Source of the DNA: Bacteroides sp.
Lineage (GTDB): Bacteria > Bacteroidota > Bacteroidia > Bacteroidales > Bacteroidaceae
DNA length: 64,000 bases
Direction of reading: 5' to 3'
Assembly: GCA_021202275.1 (NCBI GenBank)
Contig: JAJQDI010000018.1
Span: 140,516 to 204,515, forward strand
Of this stretch, positions 31,161 to 41,616 are shown one piece after another. The notes under the pieces were generated by a model, which worked only from the letters and a program-made list of their open reading frames with translations, was not told the DNA's origin and searched no databases. A program made the translations under genes and the position numbers. How positions within the stretch are numbered: the first letter of the stretch is position 1; the number at the start of each line of letters is the position of its first letter.

Positions 31161-31955
31161 TTATTCACGGATCGTGATACGTCCGTCTATCCGGGAAGTT
31201 ACCTCCAGACCTTTTCCGGCCTGATCCCGTACATATTCCAGGAATATATCACGGATCGTGGCACCTTCCGGACAAAAACGTTCTTCGGACTGACGGAAAG
31301 CAGACAGTTTATCATTGCCTTCTGCTAAATAATCCAAGGTAGCTACCACATAGCTTCGTTCGTCATCGATCTCCTCGTCCCCCACTGTGGCACTCACCAA
31401 TTTCCCGTCAGAGGTGATCACCAGACGGGCATTACTGACCCCTTCTCCACCGGCTACAGCGATATTTTCCATCAACTGTTTCAATGTACTCCCTTTCATG
31501 GTCAATAGACAGAGCGAATTCTCGAAAGGCAGGATCTCATAGATCGTTCCATACGTAATGTCGCCGGCACTCAGGCTGCTCCGAAGGCCGCCCATATTCA
31601 CCACAGCCATATCGGCCGGACGCCCCAGATAAGGAACAGCAGATTGCCGGAAGACATCCGCCACCAGGTTGGAAAGCAGACTTTCAGGTCTGCCCGCGCT
31701 CATATCCATAGCGCTACGCCCTACAACCGGGGTCATGATGCTATCTACCACCGCTTTGTAAGGAGCCAGTATCGCAGTGGCCACAGGGTCCGGATCACGG
31801 TCCCAGTCCACGTTCATCTCTACGCGGCTACCTGTCACCTGTATGGCTTGTGCCTGTACTTCGCCGGGCAGGCTCCGCGCAGTGCGACAGCTACCCAAGG
31901 TCAACAAAAGTCCCAGTACAACGACCGGGAACATCTCTCTGTAACGTGAAATCAT
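31161..31955 (-). CDS. 5'-nucleotidase C-terminal domain lipoprotein
   Basis: Lipobox LTLGSC; ESLLSNLVADVFRQS; ADMAVVNMGGLRSSLSAGDITYGTIYEILPFENSL. Confidence 0.9.
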   Translation of the reverse strand: MISRYREMFPVVVLGLLLTLGSCRTARSLPGEVQAQAIQVTGSRVEMNVDWDRDPDPVATAILAPYKAVVDSIMTPVVGRSAMDMSAGRPESLLSNLVADVFRQSAVPYLGRPADMAVVNMGGLRSSLSAGDITYGTIYEILPFENSLCLLTMKGSTLKQLMENIAVAGGEGVSNARLVITSDGKLVSATVGDEEIDDERSYVVATLDYLAEGNDKLSAFRQSEERFCPEGATIRDIFLEYVRDQAGKGLEVTSRIDGRITIRE

Positions 31956-32210
31956 AGGTATATTCAGATTTTATTTTCACTGCCACAAATATACTCTTTT
32001 CGGTTTGTTTTACCTAACCGATCACACATGTTTAAGATTTCATTTCCTTTTTCACAACGGATACGGAGCTGGAACGGAAGGAGATATTACAAAAACATTT
32101 GGCTGTCCGGAAAATATTTCGTTACTTTGCACCGCTTTCGCGCAACCGCTGTCAAAGAAGAGTTACTTGTTACGTTGCGTAGATACTAAATCAATTTAAT
32201 CGAAACAACA

Positions 32211-32567
32211 ATGGATTTAATCAAAATTGCAGAAGAAGCATTTGCTACCGGCAAACAACATCCTCAGTTCAAGGCCGGTGACACTGTTACCGTTGCATAC
32301 CGTATTATTGAAGGTAACAAAGAACGTGTACAGCTGTACCGTGGCGTTGTTATCAAAATTGCCGGTCACGGAGATAAGAAACGTTTTACCGTACGTAAAA
32401 TGTCAGGAACTGTAGGTGTAGAAAGAATTTTCCCTCTGGAATCACCCGCTATCGATAAGATTGAAGTGAACAAGATTGGTAAAGTACGTCGTGCCAAATT
32501 GTACTATCTTCGCGCTCTTACCGGTAAAAAAGCAAGAATTAAAGAAAAACGCTTTGCCAACAAGTAA
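32211..32567 (+). CDS. rplS: 50S ribosomal protein L19
   Basis: [49 protein letters not shown]. Confidence 0.98.
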   Translation: MDLIKIAEEAFATGKQHPQFKAGDTVTVAYRIIEGNKERVQLYRGVVIKIAGHGDKKRFTVRKMSGTVGVERIFPLESPAIDKIEVNKIGKVRRAKLYYLRALTGKKARIKEKRFANK

Positions 32568-32589
32568 TTGCTGGACAGGCAAGACAAAT

Positions 32590-32626
32590 AAAAAAGAAGG
32601 GACTTCTCGGAAGTCCCTTCTTTTTT
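32590..32626 (+). terminator. rplS terminator
   Basis: AAAAAAGAAGGGACTTC-tcg-GAAGTCCCTTCTTTTTT. Confidence 0.92.
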
Positions 32627-33130
32627 GTCCATACTTTCAAAGGCCATTCTCCAAATTATAGTATACAGGCCACACCCTTATACAGAGGATAGATCGTCAA
32701 AGAACTCTCCTCTCCCGGTTTGTATGATCTACGCTGATCTGCGCAACTGTCTGGATGCTGCATTCCCCGGGAGAAAATAACCAGGTAATTTCAAGGATAC
32801 CCTCATAAGTAATACGGCCACCTGCATAGTGAATAAAGTCACACTTCTCCCCACCTTTCCACTCTCCTTTATAAAAAACATGGAAGTATGATTCGGCCAT
32901 GTATATACAGAAAAACATTTCTTCTATTCCTTCTCTTTACCTGCTGTCCGCACCAAACAACGGAAGTATTCCTGTATCCGGAAATCAAAAACCCTACTTA
33001 TAATTGAAAAGATAAGTTAAAACAAAGCCGATAACAGATAGAATCCTTTCTCTCATTGCCACTACAGATAGCAGAACAACACTCAAAACACAATATTTGT
33101 TAAAGTTACATCCCCCTTCTAATGATTCAT

Positions 33131-33161
33131 TTTGATGAATAGGAACAACAAATTATATTTG
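33131..33161 (+). promoter_or_regulatory. Bacteroidetes sigma-ABfr type promoter of the fimbrial operon
   Basis: TTTG (33131-33134) - N19 - TATATTTG (33154-33161), matching the TTTG/N19-21/TAnnTTTG consensus. Confidence 0.7.
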
Positions 33162-33352
33162 CGCAGATAAAAATACTTGAAATTTCTATACTTAACTTAA
33201 AATTTATATAAAAACATCCATAAATCAGAGGTTATGAAAAGACTTATTCTAAGTATGGCAACAACCATTTTTGATCTGCACGATCCATTTTAGAATTCCC
33301 GGTAAAATCCATATAACTGCATAAAATTTCAAACTACTTAATTTGAATAAAA

Positions 33353-34702
33353 ATGAAAATCAAATCGTTTATCGCATTGTTTGCCGCCGGTTTGTTAACG
33401 GCTTCTTGTAGCAACGATAAGAATGAAACGCCTGTGATCCCGACCCATGAAAAAGCTGTAGTAAGGGTTACGGTAGATGCTGCCAGTTTCAGTACAAGAG
33501 TTACATTCCCGGGCAATACTCCTACCAGCCAGGAAGTACCTCTATACAACTATGCCATATTGGTATTTAACGAGAACCAGATATTGGAATACATCGAGCC
33601 TGTATCGATCTACACCGCTCAGGACCAGACCATCCTGGACCCCACCCAAACCCCCATCACCTCTGAGTTCGAAGTAACCCTGGGTACCAAATATTTCTAT
33701 GTAGTAGCCAACGTCCCCGTCAGCGAACTGATGAGCAATCAGGATCAGTTCTCTCCCGATCAGAATGTACTGGTACAAGGTATCAAAGAGTATGTCCTGG
33801 AACTGGATGAGGTGGATCAGATCATCGGATATCTCAAATCCGACACCCAGGCTAATCCCAATCCCAAAAACCGTGGATTCATGATGACAACTCTGGGAGG
33901 CCTTACCACAGTACGTATCCATGTACATAAAGACGACGGTACCAATACAGTTAAATTGACACTGGGACGTGCCATGGCTAAAGTCGCTGTGAGAAATGCT
34001 CTTAAAACATCCACACAAGACCAATTGTATGGCACACTTGAAAATATGGAATACAAGGTAGGACACAATCCTAAGAAGATGTATGTAGTACAGCATTACC
34101 ACAGAGATGCCAGCGACGTATTGATTACCCCTAATTACGAAGATGACAAAGTAGATCCCAATGCTTATTTTGGTTCCCTGGAAGATTACCAGAGCGCGGA
34201 AGATGGCTCCAATACCTACACCTACTGTCTGGAAAATGCAAATAAGATCCCGAAACATGGAAATGCCAGTGTAGTTTATATCAAAGGAAAGTTCATTCCT
34301 CATGATCAATATATACTGGACGGAACCTCAAGTGATCTGGTAAACGGGACTTTCTGGCGTATCAAAAATACGGATCCGAATGACCCCATTAAATACACAG
34401 AAGGTTTTTATGCAAACCAACCAAGTGTCGCAAGCAATCAGGAAGCAGTAGAGTATAAGAATGGTATCTGTTATTACACCCTGTACCTGGAAGATGAAGA
34501 TGCTATAGATGATAAATACACGGTGAAAAGAAATTCGTTCTATAAGGTCTCCATCACCAAAGTAAGTAATGCAGGCGAACCCAGCGACGATGAAGAAGAG
34601 TTGATCCCGGAACCGGAAACCCCACTGGATGGAAGCGGATTGGTAGAAGCTACCATCACACTGATACCCTGGGATGAGATTGAGCAGGATGGAGAGATCT
34701 GA
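33353..34702 (+). CDS. Mfa1/FimA-like fimbrillin lipoprotein (major shaft subunit type)
   Basis: Lipobox AGLLTASCSND; VTVDAASFSTRVTFP; C-terminal LVEATITLIPWDEIEQDGEI beta-strand motif. Confidence 0.88.
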   Translation: MKIKSFIALFAAGLLTASCSNDKNETPVIPTHEKAVVRVTVDAASFSTRVTFPGNTPTSQEVPLYNYAILVFNENQILEYIEPVSIYTAQDQTILDPTQTPITSEFEVTLGTKYFYVVANVPVSELMSNQDQFSPDQNVLVQGIKEYVLELDEVDQIIGYLKSDTQANPNPKNRGFMMTTLGGLTTVRIHVHKDDGTNTVKLTLGRAMAKVAVRNALKTSTQDQLYGTLENMEYKVGHNPKKMYVVQHYHRDASDVLITPNYEDDKVDPNAYFGSLEDYQSAEDGSNTYTYCLENANKIPKHGNASVVYIKGKFIPHDQYILDGTSSDLVNGTFWRIKNTDPNDPIKYTEGFYANQPSVASNQEAVEYKNGICYYTLYLEDEDAIDDKYTVKRNSFYKVSITKVSNAGEPSDDEEELIPEPETPLDGSGLVEATITLIPWDEIEQDGEI

Positions 34703-34763
34703 TCCTGGCATGTAAATAACCCGGGTAGAGTTCCGGGACTTCTACTTCCCGGAACTCTACCTT

Positions 34764-35792
34764 TTGCTATTTATCCTGAAAAGAGATTTAGACAGAGACA
34801 AAATGAATACTCGCTTTATATTAAGATCTCAGTGGATCAGTTGCATCCTTGTATGTTTCTTTTTAAGCAATTGTATTTCGGAGAACTACGAGGATTGCGA
34901 ACCCACCGGATCTGCCCTGGATTTTTCCTTGCAGTTTATCTATGATTATAATGAACAGCGAGTCGATCTTTTTGAAAAAGAAGTAGAATACATAGATATT
35001 TACCTTTTCAATGAAGAGAGAAAATTCATACAAAGATCAGGGATATATGTGTCGGAACTTACAGACAATATGCTTGCCATGGATCTGCCCGAAGGCACCT
35101 ATACAGCTGTTATCTGGGGGAATACGCATGCTCCACAGTTCTATCTGCCAGACGATCAGGATCTGGAAAGCATCAGCGAACTTTACCTGTCTCTCAACGC
35201 CGAGGACGATGTGGTAAACAGCGAATTGCCTACACTGTTTCACGGAAAAGAGACCTTTACCATAGAAGATAAGGAAGGAAAACAGATCTGCCCGGTCCAT
35301 CTATCCAGAAATACCAAAATCGTCCGCTTCGTCTTTTCGGGTATGCAATACCCTATTTACACACTGGGTGAGATCAACCAGCAGGTAGTACTGGCAGGAA
35401 CCAACGGAGAATACTCCTATGACAACCAAACAGAAGATTCGGAACGTACGATCCTCTATATGCCTGTCTCAGAAACACCCAGCAACAGGAACTACGATCT
35501 GCTGGTAACTTTCCATACCTTACAGATCAGAGAGAACACCCCTCTGCTGGTGCGCTTGTGGGATACACGTACAGAACTACAACCCATACTGGAAGAAGAT
35601 CTGTTGCCTCATTTGCTGAAAAACACAGAGCCTGAAGATGTTTCAGAATACCTGAAATATACCCATGAATTTACCCTTGAACTGGAGCTCGAAGAGATAG
35701 AAGGTGGCTATGTAGTAACCCGAATAGAGCCCATCAATTGGTCCGAGATACATGAAGGCTGGGAAGTGATCACTCCTCCGGGAGAGATATAA
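34764..35792 (+). CDS. FimB/Mfa2-family fimbrial anchor/assembly lipoprotein
   Basis: Lipobox-like LVCFFLSNC; VEYIDIYLFNEERKFIQRS; LPEGTYTAVIWGN. Confidence 0.85.
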   Translation: MLFILKRDLDRDKMNTRFILRSQWISCILVCFFLSNCISENYEDCEPTGSALDFSLQFIYDYNEQRVDLFEKEVEYIDIYLFNEERKFIQRSGIYVSELTDNMLAMDLPEGTYTAVIWGNTHAPQFYLPDDQDLESISELYLSLNAEDDVVNSELPTLFHGKETFTIEDKEGKQICPVHLSRNTKIVRFVFSGMQYPIYTLGEINQQVVLAGTNGEYSYDNQTEDSERTILYMPVSETPSNRNYDLLVTFHTLQIRENTPLLVRLWDTRTELQPILEEDLLPHLLKNTEPEDVSEYLKYTHEFTLELELEEIEGGYVVTRIEPINWSEIHEGWEVITPPGEI

Positions 35793-35817
35793 TGTGTAAC
35801 CCTTCAATGGAATAAAC

Positions 35818-37959
35818 ATGAAATACCGCTTTATCTTATATCTACTCATTCTCCTGTGCTCCTCCTGTTCTGAGGATCAGACTGGGATTCCGACCGGTCC
35901 GGATACGGGAACCGGCGAGGAGCTTACATTCCATTTCCACTTATCTGTACCCGGACTGACCGAAGTGGAGACCAGAGGGATGGCCGACAATGAATATACG
36001 ATCCGTGAAATAGACATCCTGGTCTTTCACGATGATGAATACCTGCGGCTCGCATCTGGCAGAGACCTGGTGAAGACAGCCAACGGATATAAATTTGAGA
36101 CGAATCTGTTATCTACGACTAAAGAAGTAAGGTTGTTTTTTATAGCCAATATAAGTGCCACCCTCCATGAAAATATAGACAGGCTGGAAGAACTGAATGT
36201 ACCTGTAAGTTCCGCATAGGCCAAGGAGTTGGCCTATGTACGTTACGAGAACTTTATATCCAGAAGAGATGTTTTTCCTATGTCGGGAGAATTGAGACTG
36301 AACGGTCTACAGGAGAATATGGTACTTCCCGAGATCAAAATGATGCGCGCTTTTGCGCGGCTAGACGTTTTGGCACACGAAAACACAGCCAATCGTTTCC
36401 AATTGGAGAAGGCCACGGCCTACCGCATGAACGATCTTTTTCAGATTGCTCCTGATGACGACGCATTCAGCAGCGAGACAAACGGGAATTACATCCGCGT
36501 ATCCCGCCCCAGTGTTCCGACAGATGCAAAAAAAGAGTTAACGTCTCAGGTCTATTCCGCATCAGGTAATAAGATCACTCATATATACCTTCCGGAAAGT
36601 AAAGCCTGCGATCCGGTAACAGAACAGCCTACCTGTCTGATCATTCAGGGAAAATACCAGAGCAATAGTACTCCCTCTTATTACAGGGTGGATCTGGGCC
36701 CGAAAGGATCTGCCGGAGAGGTGATACGGAATCACAAGTATACACTCACCATCACCAGTGTCACAGGACCGGGAAAATCAACGATAGATGAAGCACTTCT
36801 GGAAGCGTCCGAAGATATTAACACTTATATCATCTGGGAAGAGGACGGTTCGAATACCATATACGATAAGGACGGAAAATATATACAGACAGACAAACGT
36901 ACTTTCTCGCTCCATTTTGCCAGAGCAGCTATGGATACAGTAAGTATAGAGACCAATCTTACCGATACATATACACTGGAATGGGCAGACGAAAACGGTG
37001 ATCCCACCGGAAGTACACGGATCGGTCCCGGTGAAAGTATGTCTGACGCGGAGTTCAAAGTAAGAATATCCCCGGACGGAAAAACCATCTATGCCACTGC
37101 TTTGAAAGAGAATGAGGGCACTACCCATAAGACCCGGAAGCTACTGGGCCGGGTGGGAAATATTTTGTTCACCATGACCATTGATCAGGGTACGCGCGCA
37201 GAGAGAAGTTATGTAAAACTATACAATCCGTTGGGGTTGAACGGAGATCTGGGAGATGAGGTCATGAATGCCATAAGCAGTGATCCCATGTCAGGTTCAA
37301 TGCTTAGAGACCTGATCCGGAATGAAGAATGGTTCGGAGTCAATGGTATAGTTGCGTTTGACGGCTTCAAGATCTCCGGCCAGAACTACGAATTGCCCAT
37401 CACAAACTATCTGCTTCGGATGTTTGATGTAGTTCTAATAGGAGATGGTACTGTCGATAGAACAGATGCTACAACCACTTCTTTTATCAAACAATGGCTG
37501 GAAGATACGAGTGGTCACAATAAAGTTTTAGTAGTTTATACACGCAATATGAATCTGGTAGAAGCATTAGGTACAAGCACAGTAACCACATACGATGTAT
37601 CCTATCGGATCAGTGAAGATGCGACCGATACTTTCCTGAAAGGTCCTTTTGGGGAAGTCACAGCAAATGCCACCATCTCTACTTCCTATTCTACTACCTA
37701 CAATTTCATGAGCAGAGCAGCTAACAGTCACCTGACACCACTGCTTACAGATGCAAGTGGAAACAACATGGTAATAGCAGCCGATCTAAACAAAAAGGTA
37801 CTGTATGTGTCAGATTATTATATATTTAATGACAGTTCGGGGCTGCTGACAGGAAACGGTAAAATAGAGACGGACTTAGATCGCTTGTTCGCAAATATCT
37901 GGGCATGGATCGCTGAAACAGTATTAGGAGATATCTACGATCCGGAAGTGGCACGCTGA
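35818..37959 (+). pseudogene. Fimbrillin-type lipoprotein with unusual C-terminal domain, interrupted by in-frame TAG at 36217-36219
   Basis: ORFs 35818-36219 and 36229-37959 are in the same frame with one amber codon between them; full-length paralog at 38011-40182. Confidence 0.85.
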
Positions 37960-38010
37960 TACCACCCGGAGAAATTTGTAACAGAAGTAAAGACAATCCT
38001 TATTGGCCAT

Positions 38011-40182
38011 ATGAAAAAGGTATTTTTATACATATTAGGTTGCATATCTTTTTTGATAGGTTTCTCCTGTTCCGAAGACCTGAAAGGGGAGGCACCCGGA
38101 ACTGAGGAAGAACAGGAGATCACTCTTTCCTTTACGCTGGCAGCCGATGCTATCCGGACCAGAGGAATGAGCGACCTGAACAGTAATGAGAACAAGATAG
38201 AAGAATTGGACGTACTTATCTTCCATCAGGATGCTTTGTACGAGAGACAGACATTTCCTTTCCATGGGAATACCGGAAGTATATCGATAAAGACTGTGGC
38301 AACCACAGAGGAAGCGACGATATGGTTCATTGCCAATTCACACACCGCCCTTTCAGCGGCTGGCCTCAGCAAGGGTGATACCAAACAGGAGGTAAAAAAA
38401 GCGCTGACCGCGGAATTTACCTCCGCAGGTACCGTCAACGGTCTATTCCCGATGTGGGGCGAATCTGTCTTTCTCAACGGGATCAGTCAGCAATCCGTAC
38501 AGACAGAGACTGCGGATGTCAGTCTGATCCGGGCATTGGCCAAGATAAATGTGAAAATAGATGATGCCGTCATATTACCGAGTGGCGTAATGGATTTTAA
38601 GTTATTGAGCATCCAGGTATTCCAGGCAAACGACCGGATACAGATCATCCCGGATGACCTAGGAGATGGCACCGAAGCCAATAAATACAAAGTATTCACT
38701 CCCAGTATTCCCGAGATGGCAGTTGCGGATATAACTACGGAAACGATCCTGAGCGGAGACGGGAAGAAGGCTGGAAACCTTTACATTCCCGAATCTTTGG
38801 ATGCGGCTACCATGTATGAAGAAAACGCGACATGGATCATTGTAGAGGCTCTCTACGACACCAATCAGCAGTCCAGTTATTATCGCCTGGATCTGAAAGA
38901 TAATAGCGGTACCCCCTTGCCTTTTCTGCGGAATAAGAATTATACGCTGAACATCAAAGAAGTCACAGGGGCAGGGTCAACCGACCCGGATGGTGCCATG
39001 CCCTACGATCTGGTAGCTTCTGTCCTGGTCTGGGACGAACTTGAGATCGGAGGAACGGAAGATTACATGACCATTGACTCACAAGTGATAGATCTGCATT
39101 TTTACAAGAATTCGACCAAAACCCTATCTGTCAGATCGGACCTCAACCTCTATACCGTACAGTTCTGTAACCAGGATGGAGACATCCTGCCCGGCACCCA
39201 GCCCGGAGAGTTGATCCTGAGTGACCGTTTCCGGGTAGAGATAGAAGACGATGGCAAGACCCTACGGGCCAGCGCACGGGAAAACAATGAAGACGATACG
39301 GTTCATACGGAATATGTACGGGTTACTTCGGGCAACATACAGTTCCTGGTAACGATCAACCAGGGTACCCGTAAGATGCGGGATTATGTAACTATCTTTA
39401 ATATTACAGGTCTGCACGGCAATCTGGGAGATGAAGTGCTCAACATAGATATCTCTTTCGAAAACAATCCTCTGAGGGTATATGGCAGAGGACTTCAGGA
39501 AATCCTGAAGAATGAGAATAATTTCGGATGGGAAGGAATCGTTCCTTTCGAAGGATTTATCATCGCAGGATTACCTTTCCAGACTAAGTTCGTACCCGCT
39601 CTGCTGGATATGTTCAATGTGGTATATATGCCGGTCGTCCCGGAATCCACCAGCGAAACAGGAAACGCAGTATCGGAAGAAGAAGCGAAATACATTGTAG
39701 ACTGGCTCGAACAGGATAAGAGCCGGATACTGGTGATCCAAAGTGACCTGGGTTCCAACCGCGTCATTCTGGACTATCTGGGGATCAATGTCAATTCTTA
39801 CAGACCTTTAATCACTACGCAATACATATTTCCGGACCGTGCTCCCCGTGCCATTATAAACGGACCTTTCGGCGTATTAGAGGATCCTATCTCTGTAGCA
39901 GGACCTGGGAACCAGGCCTACGTAAGTACTGTGGAACATCCGGAGATCACACCCGTCATAGTCAACAATACCGACGAAACACAAATGGTAGTGGGTATCG
40001 ATATGGAACGACGGATCGTTCTCTGCAGCACCATGTGGCTACACACCCGGACAATTGACGGAGGGGTACTTACCGGAAACGGGACTATCAACAATGGACA
40101 TGATAGATTGATGGCTAATATCTGGGCATGGATCGCGGAAACTGTACTGGGAGATGAACACGACCCGGACATCACATTTTAA
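38011..40182 (+). CDS. Fimbrillin-type lipoprotein (accessory/tip subunit candidate), intact paralog of 35818-37959
   Basis: 723 aa; lipobox IGFSCSED; TRGMSD motif, C-terminal ANIWAWIAETVLGDEHDPDI shared with neighbour. Confidence 0.82.
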   Translation: MKKVFLYILGCISFLIGFSCSEDLKGEAPGTEEEQEITLSFTLAADAIRTRGMSDLNSNENKIEELDVLIFHQDALYERQTFPFHGNTGSISIKTVATTEEATIWFIANSHTALSAAGLSKGDTKQEVKKALTAEFTSAGTVNGLFPMWGESVFLNGISQQSVQTETADVSLIRALAKINVKIDDAVILPSGVMDFKLLSIQVFQANDRIQIIPDDLGDGTEANKYKVFTPSIPEMAVADITTETILSGDGKKAGNLYIPESLDAATMYEENATWIIVEALYDTNQQSSYYRLDLKDNSGTPLPFLRNKNYTLNIKEVTGAGSTDPDGAMPYDLVASVLVWDELEIGGTEDYMTIDSQVIDLHFYKNSTKTLSVRSDLNLYTVQFCNQDGDILPGTQPGELILSDRFRVEIEDDGKTLRASARENNEDDTVHTEYVRVTSGNIQFLVTINQGTRKMRDYVTIFNITGLHGNLGDEVLNIDISFENNPLRVYGRGLQEILKNENNFGWEGIVPFEGFIIAGLPFQTKFVPALLDMFNVVYMPVVPESTSETGNAVSEEEAKYIVDWLEQDKSRILVIQSDLGSNRVILDYLGINVNSYRPLITTQYIFPDRAPRAIINGPFGVLEDPISVAGPGNQAYVSTVEHPEITPVIVNNTDETQMVVGIDMERRIVLCSTMWLHTRTIDGGVLTGNGTINNGHDRLMANIWAWIAETVLGDEHDPDITF

Positions 40183-40199
40183 ATGATCCGTATGCAGAT

Positions 40200-41392
40200 T
40201 CACTCCTGAGAAACCCCAGGAGCAGCATATTCTACGGATCGCTGTGTAAATTTATCCACGATCAGAGCCAATGCCCCATCGCCCGTCACATTACATGCCG
40301 TACCGAAGCTATCCTGCAAAGCGAAGATAGTAATGAGTAAAGCCGTGCCTGCTTCGTCAAATCCCAATACCGCGATAATAAGTCCAAGAGAGGCCAGCAC
40401 GGTTCCACCGGGTACTCCGGGAGCACCAATAGCAAAGAATCCGAGCAACAGGATGAAGACAATCATAGTACCGGCATCGGACAGGGTACCATAGAGCAAT
40501 TGGGAAACGGTCATCACAAAGAAAACCTCCGTCAGGATAGAGCCACAGAGATGAATGTTGGCAAAAAGAGGAACGGTTATGTCTATGGTTTCTTTCCGGA
40601 TCATACCGGTCTTCCCCGCGCATTCAAGAGCCACGCCCAATGTTGCCGCGGAAGACATGGTACCCAGAGCAGTCAGATAGGCGGGTCCGTACTGCTTCAA
40701 CACCTTCCAGCCGTTACGTTTGGAGTAGAAAGAAGCCACCAGATAGAGCAACCCCAGCCAGATATAGTGACAAAGGACCACCACACCAATCACCGAGAGA
40801 AAGACAGGCAACTGGTGGGTGATGGCCCCTTCATAACTCAGTACACAGAAATTGGCAGCAACAAAAAAAAAGGAAGCACAGGCAATAAGATCTTCCGCAC
40901 CAGGGAAAGCACCATCTCCTGAAAAGAGTGCAGAAGACGGATCACGTTCCGGCTGTCTGTCCACGCCGCGGACAAGCCGACAAAAACAGATAAGACCAGA
41001 GCAGACATCACCCCCATCACCGGAGGGATCTCCAGGATAAAGACCTGCACCGGCAAACTACGCAGCCCTTCCGTAACGGGAGAGATGTTCAACCAGGGAA
41101 TCACCTCCGTACCCACCGCCATACCGAAAAAAGCAGCCCCTATAGAAGAAAAATACGCCAGAGCAAACGCAAAAAGTAAGATCCGGGAGGCTTTACTTTT
41201 CAACGAAGCGATAGAGGGAGCTACAAATCCGAAAATGATCAGTGGTACCAGGAAAAAGATCACCTGCCCACTGATCTGCCTCACAGGCAGGATGATCTTC
41301 ATGACCGGTTCTCCGGCAGTTAAGCCCAACCCAATTCCTACCGCTACTGCCAGGAGCAACTGTACCACTGTATTCTTTATTACTTTCTTCAT
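40200..41392 (-). pseudogene. Dicarboxylate/amino acid:cation symporter (DAACS), frameshifted in a T9 (plus strand A9) homopolymer
   Basis: N-terminal half 40838-41392 (AVAVGIGLGLTAGEPVMKIILPVRQISGQVIFFLVPLIIFGFVAPSIA), C-terminal half 40200-40964 (AYLTALGTMSSAATLGVALECA); frames join at 40863-40871. Confidence 0.88.
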
Positions 41393-41616
41393 TTTATCTG
41401 TTTCCGCTTATAAAGGATGTTATCACCCTACACTTCCAAAGAGGGTATCGGCTGCCGACCGCTCTCCCTCCACAAAGCGTATATGTATCCGTGCAAAGGT
41501 AAAACCGTTTATAAAACAACAAAATACCATGAATGTGGTAATTCATTCACCCAGATCAGGTAAGAAGAAACAAAAGGGACTTCCGATGCGCCCCGTAAGC
41601 AGAGGTGTCGCCTGGT

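Noticed and set aside
30262-31955. Split 5'-nucleotidase as a frameshifted single gene
   Set aside because: The C-terminal-domain gene is upstream of the N-terminal-domain gene and each has its own export signal, so these are two genes, not a broken one.
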